Below, in pieces: positions 16,498 to 25,530 of a DNA stretch of 64,000 nucleotides (position 1 is its first letter; every line of letters starts with the position of its first letter). Below the pieces are notes generated by a model. That model was not told the DNA's origin. It saw only the letters and a list, made by a program, of their open reading frames with translations, and searched no databases. Position numbers and translations under genes: made by a program. The DNA lies in assembly GCF_001644565.1 (NCBI RefSeq), contig NZ_CP011387.1, forward strand, positions 2,340,501 to 2,404,500. The letters run 5' to 3'. The stretch comes from Deinococcus puniceus (lineage in GTDB: Bacteria; Deinococcota; Deinococci; Deinococcales; Deinococcaceae).

Positions 16498-17694
16498 TCA
16501 GCCGGGAGCGCCCACCGCACGCGCCGCTTCGGGATTGGCGTCGGCACGGTTCAGCACAGCGTCCACATCGGGCCGGTCAATGATCTGAAAGCGGCTGTTG
16601 CGAATGGCCGGGTCAAATCCAGCGTCTACGGCGATGCGGATCAGTTCGCGCACGGTGGCGTGATGCCGCCCATGCCCGCCCGCCGCGCTGACCACGTTTT
16701 CTTCCAGCATGGTGGAGCCGAGGTCGTTCGCGCCGTAATACAGGGCCGCCTGCGCCACTTTAAAGCCCTGTGCGGGCCACGACGCCTGAATATTCACGAT
16801 GTTGTCCAGCGCGATTCGGGCGATGGCAAGTTGCTGCAAATACTCGTGCGCGGTGGCCCCCGGGGCCTTGCCGTGCAGCCGGGTATGCTCGGTTTGCAGC
16901 GTCCACATGGCAAAGCCGCTAAAGCCGTTGCCGCCGTACTCGGCCTGCGCCTTGTCCTGCTGGTCACGGATTTTGAGCAGATGGCGGGTGCGCTGCGCGT
17001 AGGTTTCGCCGAAGCCGATGACCATCGTGGAAATCGTGTACAGCCCCTTTTGCTGCGCCGCATCCAGAATGCGGAACCAGTCGGCGCTGCGAATGCGGGC
17101 AGGCGCGGCTTTGGCCCGCACTTCATCTTCCAGAATCTCGCCGCCTGCACCCGGCAGGCCGTCCAATCCCGCCTCGATCAGCGTATCCAGCAACGTGTTC
17201 AGGTCTAGCCCGAAGTTTTTTTCCATGAACAGCACTTCTTCGGGCGAAAAGGCGTCGATGCGAATGCTGGGGTGGTGGGCTTTGACGTGGCGCAGCAGGC
17301 CCAAGTAGTAGTCCAGCCCCAGCGCCGGATTCACGCCGCCTTGCAGCAAAATGCGCGTGCCGTTCACCGCTTCCAGTTCCCGAATCTTGGCGCTGACCGT
17401 TTCGTAATCCAGCGTATAGCTGTCTTTTTGGCGGCCCGTGCGGTAAAAGGCGCAGAAGTTGCAGCCCACGTTGCAGATATTGGTGTAATTGATGTTCCTG
17501 TCGATCAGGAACGTGACCGTGTTGGGGTCTCGGCGAGTCAGGCGCAGTTCGTGGGCCACCGCCGCCACGTCGGGCAAGGGCAGGTGATACAACGACTCAA
17601 TTTCTTCGGCGTTCAGGCGCTCGCCCCGTGCGGCCCTGTCCAGCACCGCGAACCGGGCAGAGTCGGGGGTGGGCAGCAGTGCGGGGGCCGTCAT
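16498..17694 (-). CDS. mqnC: Cyclic dehypoxanthinyl futalosine synthase (radical SAM)
   Basis: 397 residues. It closes the spiro ring of dehypoxanthinyl futalosine in the futalosine route to menaquinone. The radical-SAM cluster motif C-x3-C-x2-C is at Cys74, Cys78 and Cys81 (NICNVGCNFC). It has LLQGGVNPALGLDYYL, DAFSPEEVLFMEK, GLPGAGGEIL and GFGETYAQRTRHL, all typical of MqnC rather than MqnE or CofH. A TAGCGT -10 box ends six bases before the ATG (leaderless layout). It is not next to other mqn genes here. Confidence 0.92.
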   Translation of the reverse strand: MTAPALLPTPDSARFAVLDRAARGERLNAEEIESLYHLPLPDVAAVAHELRLTRRDPNTVTFLIDRNINYTNICNVGCNFCAFYRTGRQKDSYTLDYETVSAKIRELEAVNGTRILLQGGVNPALGLDYYLGLLRHVKAHHPSIRIDAFSPEEVLFMEKNFGLDLNTLLDTLIEAGLDGLPGAGGEILEDEVRAKAAPARIRSADWFRILDAAQQKGLYTISTMVIGFGETYAQRTRHLLKIRDQQDKAQAEYGGNGFSGFAMWTLQTEHTRLHGKAPGATAHEYLQQLAIARIALDNIVNIQASWPAQGFKVAQAALYYGANDLGSTMLEENVVSAAGGHGRHHATVRELIRIAVDAGFDPAIRNSRFQIIDRPDVDAVLNRADANPEAARAVGAPG

Positions 17695-17763
17695 GGGCTT
17701 ACGCTAGCACTGGGCGGGGCTGTGAATGTCCCATCGGGGGATGAATGGCGCGTCTTGCACCGT

Positions 17764-18645
17764 TTACATCCGAGCCATGATGGTTTCTAGGCTAAAGCGC
17801 ATGCGCTCTACCGATTCGGCCAGTTCGCCAAGTTCATCTTTGGCGTCGGCGTCTATCGGCTGATCGAGTTCGCCCATGCTGATGGCCGTGACCCGCGCCG
17901 ACAACCGTTGAATCCGGCCAATCAGGGCGTTGGCGAACAGGGCCGCGCCGACTGCCGTCAGCAGCACCACCAGCAAGGTCAGGAGGGCGGTGGGAGCCAA
18001 ACTTGCCAGCACGCGCTCGCGGATGTACTGCTCGCTGAGGCCCAGCACCACCACGCCCACGCCTCCGGGCAACGGGTAGCCGGTCAGGGTGGTTTGCCGG
18101 TTGCCCAGCACCTTGGTCAGGGCCGGGGGCGTGACCTGCGCCGCGGTGGGTTCAAATTTGCCGATCTTCTGGCTGTAGGCGCTGATGGGCTTCACGTCCG
18201 CCCCCATCAGCCGAATAAAGTTTTGGCGCAGCACCGAAGTTTCGACGCTGGAGCCTTGAAAGCTGCTGTCGTAGGCGGCCAGCAAGGTGCCGTCTTGGTT
18301 GTACACGCTGGCAAAATGCAGCGGCGTGGCCCCCAACGCCACCAGTTCCATCAGGCGCATCTGCACGCTGTCCTGAATATCGTTGCTGCTCAGGGGTTTG
18401 CCCGACGAGTCCATGAGTTCCTGCACGCCCATCCCGAACACCGACGACGATTGCGCGGTGGCCCGCACCAACAGCCCCCGGTATTCGTTGGCGTGGCGGC
18501 CCGACATCAGCGCAAGCATCAGGGTTGCCAGCACCAACAGAGGTACCAGCACCAGCAAAAAAATCTTGAGTTTCAGTGACAGCTTGAGTGGAGACAACTT
18601 GACCGCAGACAACTTGGCTGGAGACGCTTTAGATGCGGTAAACAT
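17764..18645 (-). CDS. Membrane sensor with HAMP domain, no output domain
   Basis: 293 residues. A Lys/Leu/Ser-rich cytoplasmic N-terminus (KLSAVKLSPLKLSLKLK) leads into a membrane helix at about 30-50. An extracytoplasmic sensor region covers about 55-215 (FASVYNQDGTLLAAYDSS is PAS/Cache-like). A second helix is at about 220-245, and a HAMP domain ends the protein (LSARVTAISMGELDQPI, ELGELAESVERM). It stops right after HAMP without kinase, MCP or GGDEF domain. AAGGAG ten bases upstream sets the ATG. The DUF4388-like gene lies upstream on the same strand and may be its partner. Confidence 0.8.
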   Translation of the reverse strand: MFTASKASPAKLSAVKLSPLKLSLKLKIFLLVLVPLLVLATLMLALMSGRHANEYRGLLVRATAQSSSVFGMGVQELMDSSGKPLSSNDIQDSVQMRLMELVALGATPLHFASVYNQDGTLLAAYDSSFQGSSVETSVLRQNFIRLMGADVKPISAYSQKIGKFEPTAAQVTPPALTKVLGNRQTTLTGYPLPGGVGVVVLGLSEQYIRERVLASLAPTALLTLLVVLLTAVGAALFANALIGRIQRLSARVTAISMGELDQPIDADAKDELGELAESVERMRFSLETIMARM

Positions 18646-18699
18646 AGAGTTCACTCCTTGGAGGACAGTCGGCAAAAGAGTCTCGGACAGGTGCTGTTG

Positions 18700-18722
18700 C
18701 CCTCTCCACCTGCGGGAGAGGG
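18700..18722. repeat. 8-bp hairpin in the HAMP-gene upstream region
   Basis: CCCTCTCC (18700-18707) pairs with GGAGAGGG (18715-18722) across a 7-base loop. There is no T-run on either strand, so it is not an obvious terminator. Confidence 0.5.
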
Positions 18723-18745
18723 GCGCTTGGGTTGCAGCGGGGTGC

Positions 18746-18782
18746 CTCGCAGAGCTGCAAAGCAGAGGGGGCGTATGAGCGG
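18746..18782. repeat. Fragment of the ~83-bp dispersed repeat
   Basis: CTCGCAGAGCTGCAAAGCAGAGGGGGCG matches the core of the elements at 54822-54904 and 63877-63958 with a few changes. Confidence 0.6.
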
Positions 18783-18873
18783 CGTACCTACCCCATGTCA
18801 AGGATTCAAGTTAATTCCGTATTAGAGCTTAGAGTCTCCTACAATCACACTCACTACAAACAAAACACTGTCC

Positions 18874-19995
18874 CTAACGGCGAAAACTTTGCAGCAAAGA
18901 CACCGCTTCGACTCGCCGCGCTGGGGGCAGGAGCGCCTGCAACGCATCTAGAAAACTGGGAATCTGCGCCTTGTCGAGGGGCCGGGTGGCCGCACCGCCC
19001 TGCACCTGTTGCAAGCTCTCGTTCACCAGTTCCCGCGCAATCGGGCCAAGCAGATGGGTCAGTTGGTGGGTCAGGTCTTGCGGAGAAAAAGGCGGCGCGG
19101 TGGGCGGGGCGGCAGGCTGTACGGGGGGCAAGCTGGCGAGAGCCGCAAACAACACCTCTATTTGGGGGTGACGGCTGACCGGGCAACCGCGCAGGACATC
19201 TGCTTTCAGACCGGGCAGCACCTCTACCGGAATGGCTTCTTTGGTGGCTCCCACCGCTTTGAGGGCGTCGCGCATCAGGAGTTGCGCGACGGGGCCAACG
19301 ACGGCGGTCAGGCCCCGCATGAACTCGGTCACGCCCGCAGCGGGCAGCACCGGCCCCGTGCCCAAGCGCAGCGAGCCTTGCTGTTCCAGTTGCGCCAACG
19401 TCCAGCGCACTTCGTCGAGGGGTTGGCCCAGCGCCGAGGCCAGAGCTTGGGCGCTGCGCTGGCCGTCTATGAGTGCCCACAGCAGGCGGTGAGATTCGGT
19501 GGCGGCCCTCTCCGGCTCTATCTCCAGAGCATCGAGGTCAAGCAGGTCTAGATCAAACAGATCGGCCTCTGCTCTACCTGTTGTCCTTGCAGGCGCGGCC
19601 ACCAACGCAAAAGGCACGCTATGGGGGCGGATATGCGTCAGGTCAAGGTGAGCCGGATGGCTGGGTTCTGAAGCGGCCAGCACACGCCCCAACAGAGCGT
19701 CCATACTCAGCCCGATCAGGCTGGCCGCACTAAGGGGCGCGGGTTCTTCTTCGGCGGCCCAGCTTTCCTCGAAATGACAGGTTCCCCCCGCGTGGCGCGT
19801 CAGGGCTTGCACGGCGGCCAAGCCCTCTAGGTGCTGCGGCACGGTGGTACAAGACACCACTTGCTGCCCCGAAATCCCAATGACGGTCACGCCCGCGCCC
19901 GACGAGTGACAGCGCATCAGCCCAGTCTGACCGAGGCTCGCCACATAGCGGAGCAGCAGCGGTAGCGTTTCTGAAGTGTAGGTGGCTCTGAACAT
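18874..19995 (-). CDS. DUF4388-like (PATAN-type) protein
   Basis: 373 residues. The first ~110 residues read as a DUF4388 domain: LPLLLRYVASLGQTGLMRC, VIGISGQQVVSC, then HAGGTCHFEESW. A mid-region acidic FDLDLLDLDALEIEPE stretch and a winged-helix-like segment (LLWALIDGQRSAQALASAL) follow. Two similar C-terminal helical segments each contain VxxPVAQLLM/LLGPIARELV near a DAL/ESL motif. GGAGAG seven bases upstream supports the ATG at MFRATYTS; a start 45 bases earlier is possible. The family is linked to signal transduction in bacteria; the exact role is unknown. Confidence 0.72.
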   Translation of the reverse strand: MFRATYTSETLPLLLRYVASLGQTGLMRCHSSGAGVTVIGISGQQVVSCTTVPQHLEGLAAVQALTRHAGGTCHFEESWAAEEEPAPLSAASLIGLSMDALLGRVLAASEPSHPAHLDLTHIRPHSVPFALVAAPARTTGRAEADLFDLDLLDLDALEIEPERAATESHRLLWALIDGQRSAQALASALGQPLDEVRWTLAQLEQQGSLRLGTGPVLPAAGVTEFMRGLTAVVGPVAQLLMRDALKAVGATKEAIPVEVLPGLKADVLRGCPVSRHPQIEVLFAALASLPPVQPAAPPTAPPFSPQDLTHQLTHLLGPIARELVNESLQQVQGGAATRPLDKAQIPSFLDALQALLPPARRVEAVSLLQSFRR

Positions 19996-20100
19996 AGGCA
20001 ACTCTCCGGTAAATTCTGTGGGGCCACAGGCGGTCAACATCCGAATGGGCCGTAGAGGTGAGGCTCTCCCGTCCGTGCAGGGTGATCTGACTGCGCCGAC

Positions 20101-21081
20101 TTATTTCAGGATGTCCAGACTGCGGAGCAATTGAGTCACTACTGTTTTTTGCGAGCGCACGAAGCGGTCAAAGGTATCGCCCGTTGCGAAGTAGGCGTTC
20201 CATTTGTTCTGAGACAACTGCTGCTGCCAAGTCCGGCTCCGCACCATGCGGGTCATCATCAGCGTGAGGCGGGCGCGTTGGGCGGCGCTGATTCCGGCGG
20301 GAGCCACCACGCCGCGCCAGTTGGACACGTCTACGTCGATGCCTTTTTCGATCAGGGTGGGCAGATTGATGCCGTTCACAGCTTCGGGGGCCAAAATAGC
20401 CAGCCCGCGTACCTGTCCACTCTTCAGAGCGTCTTCTATTTCGCTGTAGCCCGCGCTGACCACGTCCAGCTCTCCGCCCAACATGGCAGCGGTGGCCTGT
20501 GCGCCGCCCGCCGAGGGCACATATTTCACCTGATCCATAGAAATATTGAGTTCGCGGGCCAGCTTGCCGATGGCGATGTGGGCGCTGCCGCCCGCGCTGC
20601 TGCCGCCAAACCGGATGCTGCTCGGCGCGGCCTTGAATGCGGCAACCAAGTCTTCGACATCACGGAACCGCGACTTGGCAGGCACGATCAGCACTTCGTA
20701 ATCGGTAGTCAGGCGGGCAATCGGGGTCACGTCGCTGTTGAGGTCGAAGGGACTTTGGTTGAGCGGAATCCCCGCCACCATCACAAATCCGGTGAGCATG
20801 AGCTGATTGCTTTGTCCCTTGAGTTTCACAAATTCGGCCAAGCCCAGCGTGCCTGCTTTACCGGGCAGGTTGTACACGCTCACATCGTTAAAAATCCCCT
20901 CGCGCTTCAGGGTTTCGGCAATAGCTTTGGCGGTGTTGTCCCAGCCCCCGCCCACCGACGCCGGAGCCAGAATTTTGAGGGTTAAATTGCTCTGGGCCGA
21001 TGCGCCAGAACCCGCAGCCAACAGCGCCGCACCCAAGGTAATTCCTAACAACTTCGAGCTGAACCGTTGTTCTGTTTTCAT
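20101..21081 (-). CDS. Tricarboxylate-binding periplasmic protein (TctC/Bug family), orphan
   Basis: 326 residues. A signal peptide covers about the first 29 residues (LLGITLGAALLAAGSGASAQ). The mature part is a two-lobe Bug-type substrate-binding protein: LAPASVGGGWDNTAKAIAETL, NLPGKAGTLGLAEF, and FGGSSAGGSAHIAIGKLA for the ligand pocket. It would deliver carboxylates such as citrate to a TctAB membrane complex, but no tctA or tctB lies within the window. An AAGGAG ribosome site precedes the ATG. Confidence 0.9.
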   Translation of the reverse strand: MKTEQRFSSKLLGITLGAALLAAGSGASAQSNLTLKILAPASVGGGWDNTAKAIAETLKREGIFNDVSVYNLPGKAGTLGLAEFVKLKGQSNQLMLTGFVMVAGIPLNQSPFDLNSDVTPIARLTTDYEVLIVPAKSRFRDVEDLVAAFKAAPSSIRFGGSSAGGSAHIAIGKLARELNISMDQVKYVPSAGGAQATAAMLGGELDVVSAGYSEIEDALKSGQVRGLAILAPEAVNGINLPTLIEKGIDVDVSNWRGVVAPAGISAAQRARLTLMMTRMVRSRTWQQQLSQNKWNAYFATGDTFDRFVRSQKTVVTQLLRSLDILK

Positions 21082-21505
21082 AGTGGTCTCCTTGCTTCAC
21101 CTGAGGTTGCCCGCAAAACAAAATGAGCAAGACACCGAACACAGAAGCGGCGAGCTTCCGTAGGTCAGGGCTAGAACGAGTGGTTTGAACGGCTGAGGGC
21201 AAAGACCCGGAGATGGCGCTGTGATAACTGCCCGATTGGTCTTCTAAGAGCGAGATTAAGCAGGAGGATGTCACAATCCTCTGACTACCGGGTTATTAAT
21301 TTGCATAAATATTGCGAAATTGGCGGCTTCAGCCAAAGGCGCGGGCCGGGATGACCGACACGGTTGAACAGCCGCAGCACGCCGAACCACCGTGGGGAGC
21401 AGGCAGGCACAAGCTCAGCACGCGGTCAGTCAGCAGCCAATTTGAAAGCCGTTCATGCTAGGTTTCTGTCCGATCAGGGCAAGCAGAAAAGAGACGGAAC
21501 CCGCC
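21082..21505. other. 424-base intergenic region without a gene
   Basis: Upstream of the TctC gene. It is locally AT rich (TTATTAATTTGCATAAATATTGCG around 21290-21314), suitable for promoter elements or a regulator site, but no clear pair of -35 and -10 boxes. A small hairpin TTGGC-GGCTTCA-GCCAA lies at about 21319-21336. No ORF here has coding character. Confidence 0.5.
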
Positions 21506-21820
21506 TTACTGCTGGCCGTCCGGCACCAGCATCAGCACCGTTCCAGCCTTCACGGGCAGGGCTTCCCAATCGTCTGCGGGGGTCAGGCGATGGGCTTCAC
21601 TGGCCCGCAGGCGCACAAAATCGCCCTCGGACAGGTCTATCAGGGCTTCTCCGGTCAGGCAGACCAGCCAGCCCGACTCGCTGGGGCCAGCCTGCTTGCC
21701 GTCCATCGCCAGCACGCGCACCTCGGCTCCCGGCAGCACCACCCAAGCACCGGGCGCACCCGCAGCGAGGCGGGCCAAGTTCAGCGGCGGCGGCGCTTCG
21801 GGGCGGGCGCGGGACGGCAC
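21506..21820 (-). CDS. Cupin-like protein downstream of topA
   Basis: 104 residues. A single small beta-barrel is suggested by WVVLPGAEVRVLAM, SGWLVCLTGEALIDLSEGDFVRL, HRLTPADDWEALPVKAGTVLMLV, the spacing of a cupin with PG and GxxxxL strands. The usual cupin metal His pair is mostly absent (only one His, in EAHRLTP), so metal-dependent catalysis is doubtful. The GTG start is 14 bases after the topA stop on the same strand, so it is probably cotranscribed. Confidence 0.65.
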   Translation of the reverse strand: MPSRARPEAPPPLNLARLAAGAPGAWVVLPGAEVRVLAMDGKQAGPSESGWLVCLTGEALIDLSEGDFVRLRASEAHRLTPADDWEALPVKAGTVLMLVPDGQQ

Positions 21821-21833
21821 TCAGCAACCTGCC

Positions 21834-24785
21834 TTACTCGGCCCGCGCGGCCTGATTCAGTTTCTTGCTGGCCTGTAGCGCCATACCTTTGGCCTTCTTC
21901 ACGTCCAGCCCCAGCGTAGGCGCAATGTCTTCGACTTTCTGGCCCCGCTCACGGGTGGCGGTGACGAGTTGGCGTTCCTGCTCGCTGAGTACCGACAGAT
22001 GGGGCTTGAGTTCCGCCCAAGTCAGCGGAGTTTTAGCCGGTGCTTTGGCCGCCGCCGCCTTGGAAGCAGGCTTCTTGGCGGGCGCTTTCTTGGTGGCCGT
22101 CGCCTTGGCTGCACTGGCCTTAGCCGGGGCCTTCTTGCTGGCCGAAGCTGCCTTTCTCGTTCCCGCTTTGGCCGTTCCAGACGCCTTCTTCGCGGGTTTG
22201 GCGGGCTTGCCTTTCGGCTCCTTGCCCCGTTCTTCGAGGATTTCTAGGGCACGTTCGGCGGTCAGCGTGCCTTCTTCTTCACCCTTACGTAATGTGGCGT
22301 TGCGCTCTCCGTCGGTCAGGTACGGCCCAAAGCGGCCTGATTTGAGCAAAATGGGGGCCCGGCCCTCGAACTCGAAGGTTTGCAGCGGCGCGGCAGCCAC
22401 CCCACGCGCCCGGAAACGCGGCTGCATGAACAGCGCCTCGGCTTCCATGATACCCACGCTGAACAGTTGCTCGTGATTGGTGAGGCTGCGGCTGTCGTTG
22501 TCGCGCTTCAGGTACGGGCCGTATTTGCCGTTGAAGGCCCAGACTTCCTCGCCCTCGGACGTGCCCACCAAGCGGGGCAAACTGAGCAGCCTCAGCGCCC
22601 GCTCCAGCGTCAATTCGTTCAGGTCGTCGCCGGGAAACAGGCTGGCGGTGCGAATAGGCGGGTTGCCCTCGCCCAGCGTCACATACGGGCCGTAGCGCCC
22701 AGCGCGGGCCACCACCGGATGCCCGCTGGCCTCGTCGGTGCCGATCACGCGGTCTCCGCTGGGGCGGCTCAGAATCTCGGCGGCCCGTTCCGCCGTCAGT
22801 TCGTCCGGGGCCATGCCTTCGGGGAGGTTGGCTTTTTGCTCGCCCAGTTGCATGTACGCGCCGTAGCGCCCCACCCGCACCTCTATGCCCGTGCCTTCCA
22901 GTTTGGGAATCCGGATGGTCGCAATCCCGCGTGCGTCTATCTCGCCCATCTGCTGCTCGATCAGGGGCCGCAGCGCCATGCCTTCGCCGTTGTCGCCCAA
23001 GAAGAAACGGCGCAAGTACGGCACGCGCTGTGCCCGTCCACCCGCGATATCGTCCAAATCTTCTTCCATGCGGGCGGTGAAATCGTAGTCCACCAGCTTG
23101 CCGAAGTGGTGTTCCAGCAACGCAGAAGTCGCAAAGGCCGTCCAAGACGGAACCAACGCCTGACCTTTTTTGGCCGCGTAGCCCCGGTCTTGAATGGTGC
23201 CCAGAATGCTGGCATACGTACTCGGACGCCCGATGCCCGCACCTTCCAGCGACTGCACGAGGCTGGCTTCGGTGTAGCGGGCGGGGGGCTGGGTGTCGTG
23301 GCCTTCGGGTTTGGCGGCCTGTCCGGTCACGGTCTGCCCAGCTTTCAGCGGGGGCAAGGGCGTTTCGCGGTCTTCGAGGGCGGCGGCGGGGTCATCGCTG
23401 CCTTCCACGTAGGCCCGCAGGAATCCGGGGAAATCGATAGTGCGGCCCGACGCGCTCAGGGTGACGTCATCGCCTAAAGCCTGCCCAGTCAGGCGCACGC
23501 GCAGGCCCCGGCCCCGTGCGTCGGCCATCTGGCAGGCCACCGTGCGCTTCCAGATCAGGTCGTACAAGCGCCATTCGTCGCCGCCCAGTTCGGCCCGCAG
23601 TTGGTCAGGCGTGCGGAAGGTGCTTCCGGCGGGCCGCACCGCCTCGTGCGCTTCCTGTGCGTTTTTGGCCTTCTTGGAATACACGCGGGGCTGAGGACTC
23701 AGGTAGTCCGGGCCGTACATTTCCTGCACCTGTGCGCGGGCCGCCGACACTGCCTCTGCCGACAGGTTGGTGGAATCGGTACGCATATAGGTGATGTAGC
23801 CGCCCTCGTACAACCGCTGAGCGGCCCGCATAGTGCGCGTGGCGGCAAACCCCAGCTTGCGGCTGCCTTCCTGCTGCAAAGTGGACGTAATAAACGGTGC
23901 GTAAGGCTTTTGCGTAAACGGTTTTTCTTCGGCAGAAGCGATGGTGAGGGTCTGGCCCTTCAGAGCATCGGCCAACGCTACGGCGCGGGTTTCGTTCATT
24001 TGCAGCACGCCGGAATCGGATTTCAGCTTACCTGTCAGCGGGTCAAAATCTTTGCCTGTAGCGAGGCGAACGCCGCCCACATCGGTCAAGCGGGCGGGAA
24101 AAGTCGCGCCCTCTGCGGTTTGGGCCGTGACCAACAAGTCCCACCACGACGCACTGACAAAGCGCATCCGCTCGCGCTCCCGCTCTACCAGCATCCGGGT
24201 CGCCACCGACTGCACGCGGCCCGCGCTGAGCTTGGGGGCCACCTTCTTCCACAGCACGGGCGAAACCTCGTAGCCGTACAAGCGGTCTAGGGCGCGGCGG
24301 GTTTCTTGCGCCTCTACCAAATTGGTGTCTATAGAACGCGGGTTGGCGATGGCCGCCAGAATCGCCTCTTTGGTGATCTCGTGAAACACCATGCGCTTGA
24401 CCGGCACTTTGGGTTTGAGTTCCTGAAACAGGTGCCACGCGATACTTTCGCCCTCGCGGTCATCGTCCGTCGCCAGAATGATCTCGTCGGCCTCGCTCGC
24501 CATCTTGCGGAGCTTGGCCACATGCGCCCGCTTGTCCGGCGACACCACGTACAGAGGCCGGAAGTCGTCTTCTATGTCCAGTCCCAGTCTGGCCCACGCC
24601 TTGCCCTTGTACTTTTCGGGAATATCGGCAGCACTTTTGGGCAGATCACGAATATGGCCGATGCTCGATTCCACCGAGTAGCCCTTACCGAGATACTTTT
24701 CGATGGTACGGGCCTTGGCGGGCGATTCGACGATCACCAGAGTGTTGGTTGCAGGGCCTGTGGACTTGGTGGGTAGAGTGGGCAT
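21834..24785 (-). CDS. topA: DNA topoisomerase I
   Basis: 983-residue type IA topoisomerase that relaxes negative supercoils. The Toprim domain begins VIVESPAKARTIEKYLG and contains the metal motif ATDDDREGESIAWH. The catalytic Tyr is in GGYITYMRTDSTNLS. C-terminal to the core there are four Topo_C-type repeats (GRYGAYMQLGEQ, GRYGPYVTLGEG, GKYGPYLKRDN, GRFGPYLTDGE) instead of CxxC zinc fingers. A Lys/Ala/Pro-rich, histone-H1-like linker (~residues 855-920) and a terminal helical LTWAELKPHLSVLSEQERQL module follow. A promoter just upstream rules out the longer start. Confidence 0.96.
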   Translation of the reverse strand: MPTLPTKSTGPATNTLVIVESPAKARTIEKYLGKGYSVESSIGHIRDLPKSAADIPEKYKGKAWARLGLDIEDDFRPLYVVSPDKRAHVAKLRKMASEADEIILATDDDREGESIAWHLFQELKPKVPVKRMVFHEITKEAILAAIANPRSIDTNLVEAQETRRALDRLYGYEVSPVLWKKVAPKLSAGRVQSVATRMLVERERERMRFVSASWWDLLVTAQTAEGATFPARLTDVGGVRLATGKDFDPLTGKLKSDSGVLQMNETRAVALADALKGQTLTIASAEEKPFTQKPYAPFITSTLQQEGSRKLGFAATRTMRAAQRLYEGGYITYMRTDSTNLSAEAVSAARAQVQEMYGPDYLSPQPRVYSKKAKNAQEAHEAVRPAGSTFRTPDQLRAELGGDEWRLYDLIWKRTVACQMADARGRGLRVRLTGQALGDDVTLSASGRTIDFPGFLRAYVEGSDDPAAALEDRETPLPPLKAGQTVTGQAAKPEGHDTQPPARYTEASLVQSLEGAGIGRPSTYASILGTIQDRGYAAKKGQALVPSWTAFATSALLEHHFGKLVDYDFTARMEEDLDDIAGGRAQRVPYLRRFFLGDNGEGMALRPLIEQQMGEIDARGIATIRIPKLEGTGIEVRVGRYGAYMQLGEQKANLPEGMAPDELTAERAAEILSRPSGDRVIGTDEASGHPVVARAGRYGPYVTLGEGNPPIRTASLFPGDDLNELTLERALRLLSLPRLVGTSEGEEVWAFNGKYGPYLKRDNDSRSLTNHEQLFSVGIMEAEALFMQPRFRARGVAAAPLQTFEFEGRAPILLKSGRFGPYLTDGERNATLRKGEEEGTLTAERALEILEERGKEPKGKPAKPAKKASGTAKAGTRKAASASKKAPAKASAAKATATKKAPAKKPASKAAAAKAPAKTPLTWAELKPHLSVLSEQERQLVTATRERGQKVEDIAPTLGLDVKKAKGMALQASKKLNQAARAE

Positions 24786-24832
24786 GTTGGTTTGGGGGCG
24801 CTCCCTGAGAAAAGGATGGGAACTTGCGGGCG

Positions 24833-24860
24833 AGCCTAGCACAGCGGCGTGGCGTGTAAA
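24833..24860 (-). promoter_or_regulatory. topA promoter
   Basis: On the minus strand TTTACA (24860-24855) and TAGGCT (24838-24833) are 16 bases apart. The -10 box overlaps an alternative upstream start of the topA frame, supporting the ATG at 24785. A GGGAG sits 15 bases before that ATG. Confidence 0.6.
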
Positions 24861-24939
24861 GCGGCCATACTCCGCCTGTCAAGCCCCAGCCTGCCGCCTT
24901 TTGACCGTGTGACCCGCACCCCATCTTATGTTTTCCTTT

Positions 24940-25530
24940 ATGCTAGGCTGCGGCCCTATGCGCTCGCGTGGCTCCACTCTGACCCTGTTGCCGCTGGCTG
25001 TGGTGGGCCTACTGGCACTGGGGTTTTTGTTGCTGCCGGGGCCGCGCGTACCGCACCCGGAGCAGCCTTACGGGGCGGTGGTGGTATTGGGGGCCGCGCA
25101 ATACGCAGGCAAACCCAGCCCCGCCTTTCAGCGCAGGCTCGATCACGCTCTTGCGCTGTACCGGGCGGGCGGCGTGCAAACCATCGTGGTTACAGGCGGC
25201 AGGCGTCCGGGCGACCCACACACCGAGGGCGAAGTAGGCCGCAGCTACCTGACGCGCTTGGGCATCCCGGCGGCGCGGGTGTTGGCCGAGACCCGCAGCC
25301 GCACCACCATCGAAAACCTCCGCAACGCCCGCGTGTATTTGCCGCCCCAGACCCCTATTACCCTCGTCACCGATGAAGCTCATGCCCCCCGCGCTTTGGC
25401 CCTCGCCCGCGCTCTGGGCTTTGAGGCCAACGCCAGTGCCAGCCCCCTGAGCGCCAACGTGAGTGCCAGCTACCTGCTGCGCGAAAAAGTGGCGCTGGCG
25501 GCCTATGCACTGATCGGCATTCGGGGCTAA
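24940..25530 (+). CDS. YdcF-like DUF218 membrane protein
   Basis: About 196 residues, with an N-terminal membrane anchor (LTLLPLAVVGLLALGFLLLPG). A DUF218 Rossmann-like domain follows: YGAVVVLGAAQYAGKPSPAF, TIVVTGGRRPGDPHTEGEVG, ETRSRTTIENLRNARVYL, ITLVTDEAHAPRALALARALGF. The ETRSRTTxEN motif is the family signature, thought to bind a phosphate or nucleotide ligand. The start is uncertain among in-frame ATGs at 24928, 24940 and 24958. The middle one is favoured because TATGTT ends seven bases before it. Convergent with the next gene; stops overlap. Confidence 0.82.
   Translation: MLGCGPMRSRGSTLTLLPLAVVGLLALGFLLLPGPRVPHPEQPYGAVVVLGAAQYAGKPSPAFQRRLDHALALYRAGGVQTIVVTGGRRPGDPHTEGEVGRSYLTRLGIPAARVLAETRSRTTIENLRNARVYLPPQTPITLVTDEAHAPRALALARALGFEANASASPLSANVSASYLLREKVALAAYALIGIRG

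Noticed and set aside
20101..21081. Complete tripartite tricarboxylate transporter
   Set aside because: Only the binding protein is present; no tctA or tctB frame in the flanking sequence.
24786..24842. Earlier start for topA at GTG 24842
   Set aside because: It lies over the -10 box of the promoter.
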